Assembly: GCA_002633005.1 (NCBI GenBank) | Contig: NMRA01000832.1 | Location: forward strand, 46,481 to 110,480 | Source of the DNA: Phoronis australis | Taxonomy: Eukaryota > Phoronida > Phoronidae | Reading direction: 5' to 3' | Length of the DNA stretch: 64,000 bases | Translations under genes and position numbers: made by a program | Notes under the pieces: generated by a model | The model's input: only the letters and a program-made list of their open reading frames with translations | Database searches by the model: none | What the model was told of the DNA's origin: nothing | Part shown: piece by piece, positions 24,538 through 37,200 of the stretch | How the letters are laid out: each line of letters starts with the position of its first letter | Position numbering within the stretch: position 1 is the stretch's first letter

Positions 24538-24543
24538 TTTATT
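24538..24543 (-). terminator. MIA3: Poly(A) signal AATAAA of TANGO1/MIA3
   Basis: Minus-strand AATAAA (plus-strand TTTATT) about 315 nt downstream of the TAA stop at 24,857-24,859. It is the first canonical signal after the stop at a plausible 3' UTR length. Confidence 0.6.
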
Positions 24544-24856
24544 CAGCTCCATGGTATGTACAAACATTTACACCTTTATATACAGAATACCATAACTACT
24601 TGACGTATTCGCTGTATGTATGTGAATGAAGGAAAACTTTAAGACATGTTTGTGGCGTTTCAGCTCTCAAACTATCATGTGACCATAAAATGCCCAGTAA
24701 AGAAATGCTCCTTAAAAACATACCCCTATATCTAAAACCTGTGAACTTGTTTAACAAATCTTTTCCAACAACAAAATGCTGTTCACATATTCTTTAATAG
24801 TAGACTTGAATCCATAGCACCATTATATAGCTATTGAGCTAATGAACCCTCAGTCA

Positions 24857-25250
24857 TTAATATCTAGGAGGGGGTCTTCGTAATGCAGCCCTTTTATCTC
24901 TGGGTGAGGGTGACCTTGAGTTACGGGGTGACGGTGACCTGGAATAACGAGGCGACGGTGACCTGGAATAACGAGGTGACGGCGATCGTGAATACCTCTG
25001 TCTTCCTGGTGATGGAGACCGACTGTATGGTCTGTAATGATCTGATGCCCTTGGGCTTCGTCGTCCGCGGTAGGGACGGTCAGCCTCTGGAGACCATGAC
25101 CGGTCCCTTGACCTCCCTGAGGGTGGTGTTCGTCCCTCAACGAACATGGGTGGTGGCGGGGGTGGAGGGGGTGGCGGATGCATGAAAGGAGACCTCATCA
25201 TCATTGGAGGCGGTGGCATCCACGCATTAGGTGGTGATGTCACTGTGTCC
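24857..25250 (-). CDS. MIA3: TANGO1 terminal exon: poly-proline and Ser-Pro/Arg tail
   Basis: After DTVTSPPNAWMPPPPMMM the exon has ten consecutive prolines, then switches to basic sequence: GRSRDRSWSPEADRPYRGRR and about four copies of the octapeptide YSRSPSPR (24-nt DNA repeat at about 24,907-24,990). It ends RRPPPRY and TAA. The tail resembles SR-protein RS domains and is unexpected for TANGO1. Confidence 0.9.
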
Positions 25251-28200
25251 CTGAAACAATCGAGCAGAAGTCATGGACCAATGAGCAATTTCGTTTTTAA
25301 GTTATAAGATAGTCAAGATTGCGACATGATCTAGGTGAATGTTCAACAGCAGTGTCTGTATGTTTTGACTTAAGTCACTCAGCTACTGCAGTCCCACACA
25401 CCTAACACTGGCCAAGATTGAGAATTTCGCATTAGCTGTAGCTTCCCAGTAATCTAGGCAAATTTCATTGTTCAGGTGGTCTACAAGAGACGCCTAGTAT
25501 TGAGGTGAATAGGGAGGTCAGGCTCAACTTTGCGATGCTGTTGCTAATAAATAAAGTCAAAAACACACAGGTTACACTTACTAATTCTTCCCACATTTCA
25601 TGTCAAAAATTCAAAAATGTCTTTTTTTTTGTTTTTCTAAGGCTATTTGCTGAAAACGATCAAACCTGCAAAATGTTGTTTTAAGGTAGTACGTGCCTCT
25701 ATTTCTCTCAAAGAATTCTAATTAAAAATATCCGCTGTGCATGAAACAAAATGAGGTTTTCAAATAAAATTAATTTCATACAAATAGTTATTTTCTTGTG
25801 AAAAAAGCCAATTTTGAAAGGGTGTTACAAACACACCCAGTTTGTTTACACGCAACCTGTCAATCATGTCAGAAGTGGCAGGTTAGTATTCAACGTACTA
25901 CTTCACAGTAGCGAACATTTTGTCCCGTGTGCACCCCATCTTTTTGGTCACATCACGTTACCTCATGAATATAAGTCCGTGATGTAACCAAAAAGATAGC
26001 ATGCTGCCGGAACAAAATGTTCGCAACATATTTCCATGCCTCACTGATATATTTATACACACAATGGAGATCAAGGGTAAGATGCCCACTACTAAGTCTA
26101 ATAAGATTTCTGTGTTTGACCAGTGGTCCCGATGGCTCAGTGGCTAGAGCATCTGTACGTTTAGCAGAAGGTCCTGAGTTTGTGTCCCGGTCGGGGGCAG
26201 AAACCTTTTCGGAATTATTTATATCCATTAGGTCATGTGATGTGACCAAAAAGGTGGCGTGCTGACAGGACAAAATATTCGCAACATATTTCCAAGCCTC
26301 ACTGAAAAAGATATATTAACATACATACATCACAGTAAAGATTGACAAGAATACTCGTCACCACTTCATACCTGTTTCCTAGGCCAGGTGAGGGAGCTGC
26401 ACCGGATGTCCTTGACCCTGGTCTGTCATTAGGTGCATGTGGTCTCACTGGTCCATTGGCTAAAAAATTGAAAAGGGTAGGCGTTGATGAAGCATTTGCT
26501 TGCTTGACTGACACCTATTTCCATTGTTCAGTAGATAACAGTCATTACCTGATTAACGTGCAAACGGTGACCAAGACAACACATTGCATGCATCACAAAC
26601 GATAAATACTTAATAAAGTCGATTTAGTATAAATACAATTATACTTCAAGTTGCACGTGTATTTTATGTTTGATCTCAGTCACAAATTGACTGTATTTGT
26701 GTTAATCTTAAGGCTATACATTTTGTCATAATACAATTCAAAACAACTTTTAAAAATATTTGACAGGGTTTTTGTTCACAATAGGCAGTACATACCATTA
26801 GTGAATCCTCCAGGCGAGGATACTCCAGAGGGCGGTAAGAAGCTGGGTGGAAGCGTCCCTGGGGGTATAGCTCCTGGGGGTGGGGGTATGGCTCCTGGGG
26901 GTATGGCTCCTGGGGGTATGGCCCCTGGTGGAAGGTTGAGTGGAGAATTTGGCATGTGAGCGAAGGGGTGCTGCGCTTGAGGGCGGAGGAGCTCCTCGTT
27001 AGACTGTGACAGAGCCTTTGTTCTTTCCAACTCTGTTAGTCTGTAACAGCAAACCACGCAAGGTAGAGTGCAGCCAAATTTGAAAAAAATTCACTAATTT
27101 TACTTTCATTACAACTGCGGATAAAATTGGGAAAGAAATCGACAGGGAGTTACAATCAACAATGATCAATCACTGGAGAACAAGCGCTTGCCACAAATGA
27201 CTCAACTGTCTCAAGTCTCCTCAGAATGTATAATGAATTTTTATGGCCATGCTTTAGCGACAATGAATTTTATGTCTTGAGATAGGCCAGGTGAATGCCT
27301 CTGAAAAACTTATGTAGAAGACCCATGCAGCACTAAATAGGTCAATCCGAAAATACAAACTTCAAGTCAACGATGGTGAATCATTCTATTGAAACAACTA
27401 ATAAACTGCATTTCGTTTATAATTTTATCACGCGTAGTTAAGAAAGCTAATTTGTGGTATCAAAAAGTCAAGAGATCCCTTCAAGAACATAAACCAATAC
27501 AATGGCTTCCATAGATGGCGCTACTTGTGGCTACTCATATTCTCACAGTGATCACTGATTCCTAACACTTTAAAAAATTGAAAATACGGTCGCATGAAAT
27601 GACAAAGTTTCATTACAGCACATGGTGTAGTTACACGTTTGAAAATAGTATCACCAACCTATCAATTAAACTAAGAAATGAAAAATAAAATATTGAATGC
27701 ACAAATATTCATACTAAGTAGCCATGGTAATAATATGAGTAAGACTGGAAAATGTAAAAAAAAATTTGGCCTACTTTCGAACATCCCCATCTCAGAAATA
27801 GCGTGTCAGATTCAAAATGAATAGTTTCAGAACAAAACTAACCACCATGAGGTGATGCTTAACTGAGGTGTGATGCTTAACTGAGGTGTGATGCTTAACT
27901 GAGGTGTAATGCTTAACTGAGGTGTAATTTTTAACTGAGGTGTAATGCTTAACTGAGGTGTAATGCTTAACTGAGGTGTAATGCTTAACTGAGGTGTAAT
28001 GCTTATCTGAGGTGTAATGCTTAACTGAGGTGTAATGCTTAACTGAGGTGTAATGCAGGCGAAATCTTGTAATTAGTAAAAGTGCCACTCAACTTCTTGA
28101 CTTTCTTTTCACTTTCGTTCCACTCTAACATGGACGACTTAACGTGTCTTACCGTTTTCTCAGAGTGGTAGCCTCATTTTTGGCCTCTTCCAGCTTCCTC

Positions 28201-31200
28201 TGAGCATCGCGGGCGGCGAGCTGAAGGAGAGAGAGGTCCGTGTTTAGAGACATAGTGTGCACCAACGACTCTTCATAGCTGATCTCAAAACATGATCCCT
28301 AGCAAAGCTTCGCTCTACATTTTTGTTGCGAATTTTCTTGGGTTAATTAATTTCTTTCGTAATACCTGAACAGCAGCCGATGCTCAGCAGGCAGAAGATG
28401 TAGACAACTATCTTGAGACACTAGTGAAACATGTAAAGTAATTATCTTGAGACACTAGTGAAACACGTACAGTAATTATCTTGAGACACTAGTGAAACAT
28501 GTACAGTAATTATCTTGAGACACTAGTGAAACATGTACAGTAATTATCTTGAGACACTAGTGAAACATGTACAGTAATTATCTTGAGACACTAGTGAAAC
28601 ATGTACAGTAATTATCTTGAGACACTAGTGAAACATGTACAGTAATTATCTTGAGACACTAGTGAAACATGTACAGTAATTATCTTGAGACACTAGTGAA
28701 ACATGTACAGTAATTATCTTGAGACACTAGTGAAACATGTACAGTAATTATCTTGAGACACTAGTGAAACATGTACAGTAATTATCTTGAGACACTAGTG
28801 AAACATGTACAGTAATTATCTTGAGACACTAGTGAAACATGTACAGTAATTATCTTGAGACACTAGTGAAACATGTACAGTAATTATCTTGAGACACTAG
28901 TGAAACATGTACAGTAATTATCTTGAGACACTAGTGAAACATGTACAGTAATTATCTTGAGACACTAGTGAAACATGTACAGTAATTATCTTGAGACACT
29001 AGTGAAACATGTACAGTAATTATCTTGAGACACTAGTGAAACATGTACAGTAATTATCTTGAGACACTAGTGAAACATGTACAGTAATTATCTTGAGACA
29101 CTAGTGCAACATGTACAGTAATTCTTGTGTATCTCAGAACCAACAGAACTGAAAGACTTTATTTGAGTAAGGTGAAATTAGACTTAATATAAAGGGCTAA
29201 GTGCACAAACTAAAACAACCGTACCAATGGATAATCGTCCGACTCATGCCAGTTTAAAAGGAATTTGTGGAGAATATCGTGTTAACTTATCTTCTTCGAA
29301 ATGCAATAACACACCAACAGCGCTGATTTGAAGATACTTTGTGGGATTAAACCTTTTAACTTTGCCCAGTTTCACAAGAAATGGATGAGCAACCTTACTA
29401 AACAACCGCCTCAGGCATTAAGCCCAATGGATACAGTAGACTCCAAGTGCTGGCACTCACCCAGGCATCATGAGATCGCTGTTCCTGCTCTACGGACTGA
29501 AATAAGAATAGAACCGAATAAGATGGTGAAAGAAAAGTATTAAAGAGAGTGAATAAAATCAAATGCAAGACGTTTGCTAGTAGTCAACAATGAATTGTCA
29601 AAAAAATGTAAAAAACTGGCCAAATAAAATCTGACACAAAATTAGTGTCATTAAAAATACACTTCATCTTCAGTAAACTAAATTATTTACTCGTGTTAGA
29701 AAAATAGGTGTTCTACCATTATTCTGCTGCTAAAGTAGTGGAACAATCTTATGTGTCAGTTTTCGGAGTGATGAATTATAGTGTCACCTGTTGGCCAGTT
29801 TCTTTTTTCACGGTTCTTTAACCAACTGTTCTTCTTCCACATGATTGTATGCACGTCACAACAAATTATCGGAGCTGGTTTCATTTTGATATAAATTTTT
29901 AGATTTGAAGCCAGCAAACCAAATTTCCAAACTAATTTTGCTGCCGTGAAGCTTCCATCATCTCCAGAGAGATGTCACAAAAAAATTGGGAAATGGCACC
30001 TATAAACGTCACGAGAGTACTGTTTTCAAAACAACGATAGACTTTTATTACAAAGACAGAGAATTATGCAAGAAAATGACACTTGTTGGATTGTTTTATA
30101 CTTGAACAGCTGCAATGGGCAAAGTGAGTGTCCGTTGACTTCCAGATTTTGCATGCACCCTAGCCAGTCATTAGCTCTACATGTTGATATACGGTGCACG
30201 ACGAGGTGACGAGCAGAACTACCTAGGGGCTGTGAAATTTTCAGGGTCTAATGGAGAACAACTCACAGAAATTCCTAGCTGTATTTTGATGATAGTCTTC
30301 ATAAAGCTAGCTGACTGGCTAAGAAAATCATTGCCAAGTAAAGTGAAGTGCAGTAAATCCATACTTGGCCAGGAGTGCAGCTCATCAGGCTCATGCGTTG
30401 TGAATTTGATGAGATCACGTTAGCATCACAGTATCAGGGGTCCCGCATTTTGGAAACCAGTTCAATAACTGTTACCAAAGGCCAAAAATGGTTCTCAAAA
30501 TGCGGGACCCCTGCAAGTGACAATTACCAATTTAAACAGTCAGTTACTTTTGAAAAAGATTGGACAACAATGCCAGAACGATGAACAGCACTATGGCAGA
30601 CCACTACGTATTCCCACGATAGAATAAGCCACGATTTATCAATGCAAGGGGTTAAGGTATGACCGCGGTAAGGAACATGCGCATACAACATCACAATAAT
30701 AAGCCAGAACATGCAGGAGAGGCTCCCCTTAGCGACACCTACCCGTTTCCTGTAAGTATCGTCCAATTTCTCAATCTCCTTCTTCATGTCGGTCACCTGC
30801 TGCTTATAGACCAACATTTCCTGCTCCCTTTTCTGTGCCTTCTCTTCCGCTGACTGCACTGCATTGCCCGTCTGCTTCTTTAGTACCACGTGCTCTCCGA
30901 GTTGCCTGCAACCATAAGTGTCCTCATGTTTGAGAACGACTGATTGGTCGAACTGATTAAACAAATTTAAGGTTATGTAGGACTTTATCAAACAAGTTAA
31001 ATATATTTAGCTAAATATCGACAAAAGGTAGATGTTTCAAGTCATTGAAAGCATATCATTTAGAGTAGGAAGCCTGCATAATTTGATTTTTGTATCCATT
31101 GGGTCACGTGAACATGTCTTCTGCCCTGTAGAAGGGTCTAGGTATCCCAAATCACATACTAACAAATCATTAGCAAAATATTTACAAGTAGGATACAGTA

Positions 31201-34200
31201 ATCTTGTCTTACATTTGCAGGTCTGTCTCCCGTTGTCTGAAGTAGTCCGACAATGTCTTCAGTTCACTCTTAGCCTCTCGCGCCTCTCTCTCCGCCGTCA
31301 GCTTGGCATCTTCCAAGCTTCGCACCGTAACTATGTGCTCCTGGTTTTTTTCTGTGACGCGAAAGAACAACAGTATCCCAATATTATACTGAACTAGAAA
31401 CAGCCTAATAACCACGCAAAGATTTAACAAGCCCTGCAATTAAATTAGCTTTTCAACTGTGACACAAAGACTGATGACAAACTTAAGAATGAAAAAAGTC
31501 TTGCCCTTATTTAAATCCACTTGCATGTTACTGTTATGATCTAGTATGTTATTTGACATATTTAAGCCAGCATACAATTCTTCAATAACCACTGGTCAAT
31601 AATGTCCATTGCTCAGCAATTGAATCTAAACGCAACCAGAAACTGAAGTAGACCTGTGTTCCATCAAAAAATTCCAATTTAAACCAAATACCGTTATCAT
31701 GTTGGCCTCAACTTGTTCTTTGCTCGGATTAGACGTGATTTCTGGGCTTTGGGAGAACTGAAAGTTTGTTAGTGCTGGAGAATGGGAACAGAAAATTGGC
31801 ATGTCACTTGTCACTATGTTTGGTCCAGGTAATAATGAGCTGCTGGTAAAAATGAGAGAAGTTACTAACTAGAAGACATTTATTTAGTTAAATGAGGATA
31901 ACGTTTCAAGCCTGCAGCTCGCGCCCTTAGTCACATGACTGTTCTTCCCGTCGTTGTGAAACCGGAAGTAACATCTGATCGTAAATAAGCAGAAGTTGCA
32001 GCCCTTGGTCCTGATTGAGTGAGGAGAGGTTGCACTGCTTAAAGTAAATGGCCTCTTCGATTTTACTGCCAATGTTCCTCTCTGGATAAAACTCGAGTAT
32101 TGTCCATATTGATGGTGAGGCCAGATGAAACTAAATGGTCACCAAAAGCAGAAGGTTTGTCCAGTATTTTTGTGTTCTGCATAGCGGGTGCCGACAGCGC
32201 ATTTGGTTTCACCGATGTCTACGTGAGAATGAAATGTTATGCTTAACTAACTAAACGTCTTCTAGTAACGTCTCTCGTTATTACCATGATCACAGGAGAC
32301 AGTGATGAACACCTTTAACTGAATGAGCTTCTAGTTCTTCTCAAGTCCAAATATTACCTTTAATCCAACTAAAGAACAAGTCGAGACTATAAAAGTAACG
32401 TTTTGGCCGAGGCTCTTTTTGCGTCACTTGATGCCAGTTACAACAAGGAGATGTGTTAAGTTTATAGTTGCCTCGCCACGGATGCAATTTTGATCATTTT
32501 GTGTAAGTCGTAAAACCAAAGAAACGGAAATCATCCGTTTCATTTTTGGATCAACTTCCCGTATTTTCCATTGATAAAAGTACCAAAAAGAGTAAATTTC
32601 TTTTTCTCAGTTTACATCGTAGGTCGTTCTGTGCTAAGCGAAATGATTTTGTGACTTTTTATGCGACCGCAAGAAACAGAAATGGAAGGGGGTCCACTGG
32701 ACCACAGTGTTTGAAAATGTAGTCAGGGTTATCACTGGTTAAGTGGTCTAAATTGAGTTTTGCTTTTTGATGGAAAGTGGTTTTAAAGCGGCAATAAGTT
32801 TGTCACTTGTGAACAGAATTTAAGAAAAACAAGAGTCACCCATAAATAGCACATTTGACAGTTAGCATCTTAAATACTCACGCCAGTTGTGCCAAACCTC
32901 TGCTGGGGAAACAGAAAAAGTATTTTGGCTGTGAACTAGGTGATGAAACAACTAGTACGCATAGCAACACTAACAACGTATCGCACAATTCTTGATTATA
33001 GTTCAATATGCTACACAAAGCAATACCAACTCACTAAAGTTCACGTTCAATAATACTATAGACACTCCTCTACAGAAATACCTATACCGGTACATTGTAC
33101 AATACAGTCTATACAGTACCTTCCAAATTTTCTCTCAGCTTAATTTCTTCCTTAAGTCTTTTCTCAAATTGCTCCTTGTCCTCTTCCAAAGTCTTTAAAG
33201 TCGAATTTGTCTGTCATGAAAACATGTATTCACAAGTCAATAAGACAGATCACTAACTACACTTATGACAACAACTGCAAGAGAAATTAATAATACATCC
33301 CACAAATGTGTAATTCAATATGTAGCAAACAGACTAAAAAAAACAAGATAGATTGTTACCAACTTTGCTGGTGCAGGGGTCTGTTTCATGGACTGTTATC
33401 AGCTTTGCTGGTCCAGGGGTCTGTTTCATAGAAAGGGACTAGAGACTCAAGACAGAAATTTGGTCTTATGCTCCACATAAACTATTTCCGAAAAATAATT
33501 AAAATCTCACTTTCAAAGAATAAGGTATCTGAGAATATACCCATAACCATTACTTACTGAGAAAATTTGGACAACGTCGAGTTATTTCCAGGCAGCGTTA
33601 TGCCAATAATGACACGTTACATAACTTTTACTTGGCAATTGTGCAATGGGGCCGAAATGTGTTGTATATCACCTACCTTTGAGACGTCCATCATCACCGA
33701 CATAGTCTGCTCTCGACGCTGGGCAGCCTCTTCTTCAGTTTCGTCATCACCCTTGCTGCCACCCAGGTCCAACTGATGGAAGCAATCTCGCAACACCTGA
33801 ACAATGCAACATCATACGGTGAAAAGAATGTGAGTGATGTCAATACACAAACATGAATAGCTTGATTTTGCATGCATATATGTTATACTGGGATGTGTTA
33901 CATAGAAACTGGTGGGTAAGCTAAAGTGGTTGCTTGCTTTGCTTGTAAGGCATGGCATTACCTCGCAAAGACTTGTGTAATCTCAATGCATATTCGCGAG
34001 ATTCTTGCATTAGCCTGTCAAAACACTGTCAATGGGCAGGTATGCATCAAAATGGCAAGTAATTGTTAGGGAGCTGTAGTCCCAGGGCGTACCTTTCCAC
34101 AAAATGAGTAGGGGGGGTACCGCACATANACATTTTAGATCAACACAATGCTTGGGTGACAGGAGAAATGGGCAACGGCTGCAATAACAAATGATGATTA

Positions 34201-37200
34201 AAATAAAAAATAATTGCAGGCGGTCTGATACACGTTATACCAGACATGCACAGGCCTCGCATGTGGACCCATTGCACTGATCACCTGGAAATATTTTTAT
34301 GCTTTATTAATTTATGGTTAAAACCGAGCTGAGGAGCTAGAAACCTGGCTCAAGGATTTTTAGCAGTGTGACCTGGTGGGACTTGAACCCACGACCTTGA
34401 GTAAAGAAAGCAGGCACTTATCAACCAGGCCATACTGCCTCCTCTAACAAATGATGAACCACCCGCTGGCAATTTATCCACACGAGATGATATCGGCAAG
34501 CTGATATACCCATCTGAGATAGCGATCCCAGAGAGGTTAAGATGCCAGATACCTAAGAAGCCGAAATACCCACCTCAGAAATACCTGAAAAGGCAAAATA
34601 CACACCCTAGTTGGTGGCTTGTCCCTATTGACACATTCAACGGAAAACCCTCCGGAGAAGTAGTTCTACCCATTCGTTTGACTTTGAAAGCTAAAGAATC
34701 ATTCAATGTGTACTAAAAACTCCGTGAAACATGAAAAAGGCAACATAAACCAAAATTAACAATAAACACGCAATAATCAGAGATCACACTTGCAGGGAAA
34801 TGTTCTAGTTGTGCTAGCGTATCACAAAAATCCACTTACCTCCAATTCATTCTCTTTCAATTTGAACCTCTCCTCTAGTTCATTGTATTGTTGCTGTAGA
34901 TCACTTAACTGTGATTTAGCTTCCTTAGCACTGTAATGGAAAGAAAGACTTTGTTGTAATGAAAAACTTACAAAGACATAATCCTATACACAGTCCCTGA
35001 TACAGTGGATGGACTTTAACTTGGTTAATACCTATGTTAATTTCTTTATTTCTTTCAAAACTGGGAATCCACCAACAGAAAGCAGCAAGCACCGACTCAA
35101 TTAGCCACATTAATTTTGTGAATTATTTGAACCATTGTTCCAGGAAAAAAGTCATGTCGGCGTATACTGCTAAGGATAAAAGTTTGAATATGAGTAGCTG
35201 AGTACACTTTGATAAATAGGTTAACAAGCAATTTGAAATAACTGCTGCTTGTCCTGAAGGTGAGACTCCTAGGAGATCAATTAACACATGAGCTTTAAAA
35301 TGTCAAATGTTATTAATAAGTTACACATTAAAAGAAATGAATAAGGCCAAAAAGGAATAGTTGGTTTTGGCATGTACCCTGCCCTTTCCAAGTATCCTTT
35401 TTAACGAACTATTTACCAAGTAAGGAAAAAGAAAACCTGCCGTAATCAGTTTCAGTCAAGGTCCCGTGTTTTGTTGAAAAGCTGCACAAAGCACATAAGC
35501 AAGGGTAGGCAAGAACTGAAATGCCACGATTAGTCAAGCGATGAGCAAAGAATAATAATGAAAACCCACATCATTTCTCCGTGTCTCGGATGATTGTGTT
35601 TTTTTTAAGTGAGCAACTAAAAAGAATACTGCAATAGCGCCTCAATTTTCAAAAAGAAAAAACAACAACACAACAAGTACCTAAACCAACTTTGCTGTTT
35701 AACCTAACAAACAGCGTGAAATAAATCAGTGTATTAATAACTGGTCAGTGACACTAAACAAAATACCTCCTCAGCCTGACGTAACTGAAATCAATGAAGC
35801 ACACTCGCACTAAAGGCCTGTCCATTTCATACACAAGCCCTTTATTGTGATTTGAAACTAAAGCATAAACTGGGCTTAAACATCCATCCACCATGTATGC
35901 TGCCAACTCATAGACTATAAATAGTCCCAAAGCAAAACAAAATCCGCTATTGTTTCACAATTCCCAAACAGCACAGCTTACCTTTTACACATGAAATGAC
36001 TTCGTTATAAGCAATTTTTAACATCTTGAAGACAAGTCCAAAATAGTAAATGAAGCTGACCACAATATTACAGTTTTATTGATTGATACGTTCAATACAA
36101 CAGATCCGGAGAACATACGTGATGCATGGATGTTTTGGTTCAAACTCAGCAGCTCAGCTATGTATCAAAATAATAATAATATACACAAGTTTCACATCTT
36201 GTGTTAAGGCAGGCAAACTGAATTCATGACAACTTCTCACTAGAAGGGAACATAGGCACGCCAATGACCAGCTCTTTGTTACTCAAGAAATAACTACATA
36301 TTAAGTGTTTAAACTCTTGGATAGAGTACAATAAAATTATGCTTGTTTGCAGGATTTCATTTTACAACACTATTCACAAAGTAAGCAAACACTGCACTGA
36401 TTACACTCAAACAGACAACAAGAATAAGATCCATGCTTAACATGACAATTCTTGGCGCTTTAAACAGTTAAAAAAATTAAGCATCCCTAGGTAGTTTCAC
36501 AGCAATATTCTAATGTTACCAAAGTACATGAACTTGGCTGTTGTGAAAAGCTCAACAAAACAACAATATTGGCACGTGAACAATTCGAATTTTCCCTTAA
36601 ATCCAATTTATAAAAACACTACAGCAATCCCAGCAACCATCCATGCCTATTTCCTAACACTACAGACTACAGATAAACCTTTCTAGTAGGTCCACAGCAA
36701 AATCAATCTTCATGAACAACGCAAATGCTCTAGACTATTCACCTACAAATTCAAACCAAAATGCAGCGGTAACCAGTGTCTACCACAACTATATGCTTAT
36801 GACCTCTGACCTTTTGCTAACTGTATCCTATACAATAGTTATTTTTATGCAAGGCCTCTACTCACCTGACAGTGGACACATTGTGGTAACGGGAACTTTC
36901 CAACGAGAACATTACGTTTGCACTATAACAGTGAACGAGGGAACCACATGACACTAAAATTTGCAAATTGGTGAGAATTTTGCCCACACCATTGTGCATA
37001 GCAATTTAGATGCCCTTAATAGGCCACGTTCACTTACCAAGACTTAAGTATACCTGGCAGGCGAGTTTACTAACTAGTATGCTTGAACTAATGGTCAACA
37101 TTTGATATAATTATTTACTTCTTAGGATAACAACATGCATAAAAATGTTTTGTCGTGGAACGGGTAGCAAACATCTTTATACACTAAGCAAGATCACCAA

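Noticed and set aside
27792-28088. Open frame encoding an HYTSVK repeat peptide
   Set aside because: It arises only because an 18-bp minisatellite unit is a multiple of three. No splice or start context supports it.
28406-29123. Regular 34-bp repeats reminiscent of a CRISPR array
   Set aside because: There are no spacers, since units abut directly, and the locus is a eukaryotic intron. It is a minisatellite.
31692-31757. Minus-strand exon-like block (SPEITSNPSKEQVEANMIT) with good acceptor and donor between TANGO1 exons 16 and 17
   Set aside because: In the phase required by its neighbours it contains a TAA. It could only be a frame-breaking or poison exon.
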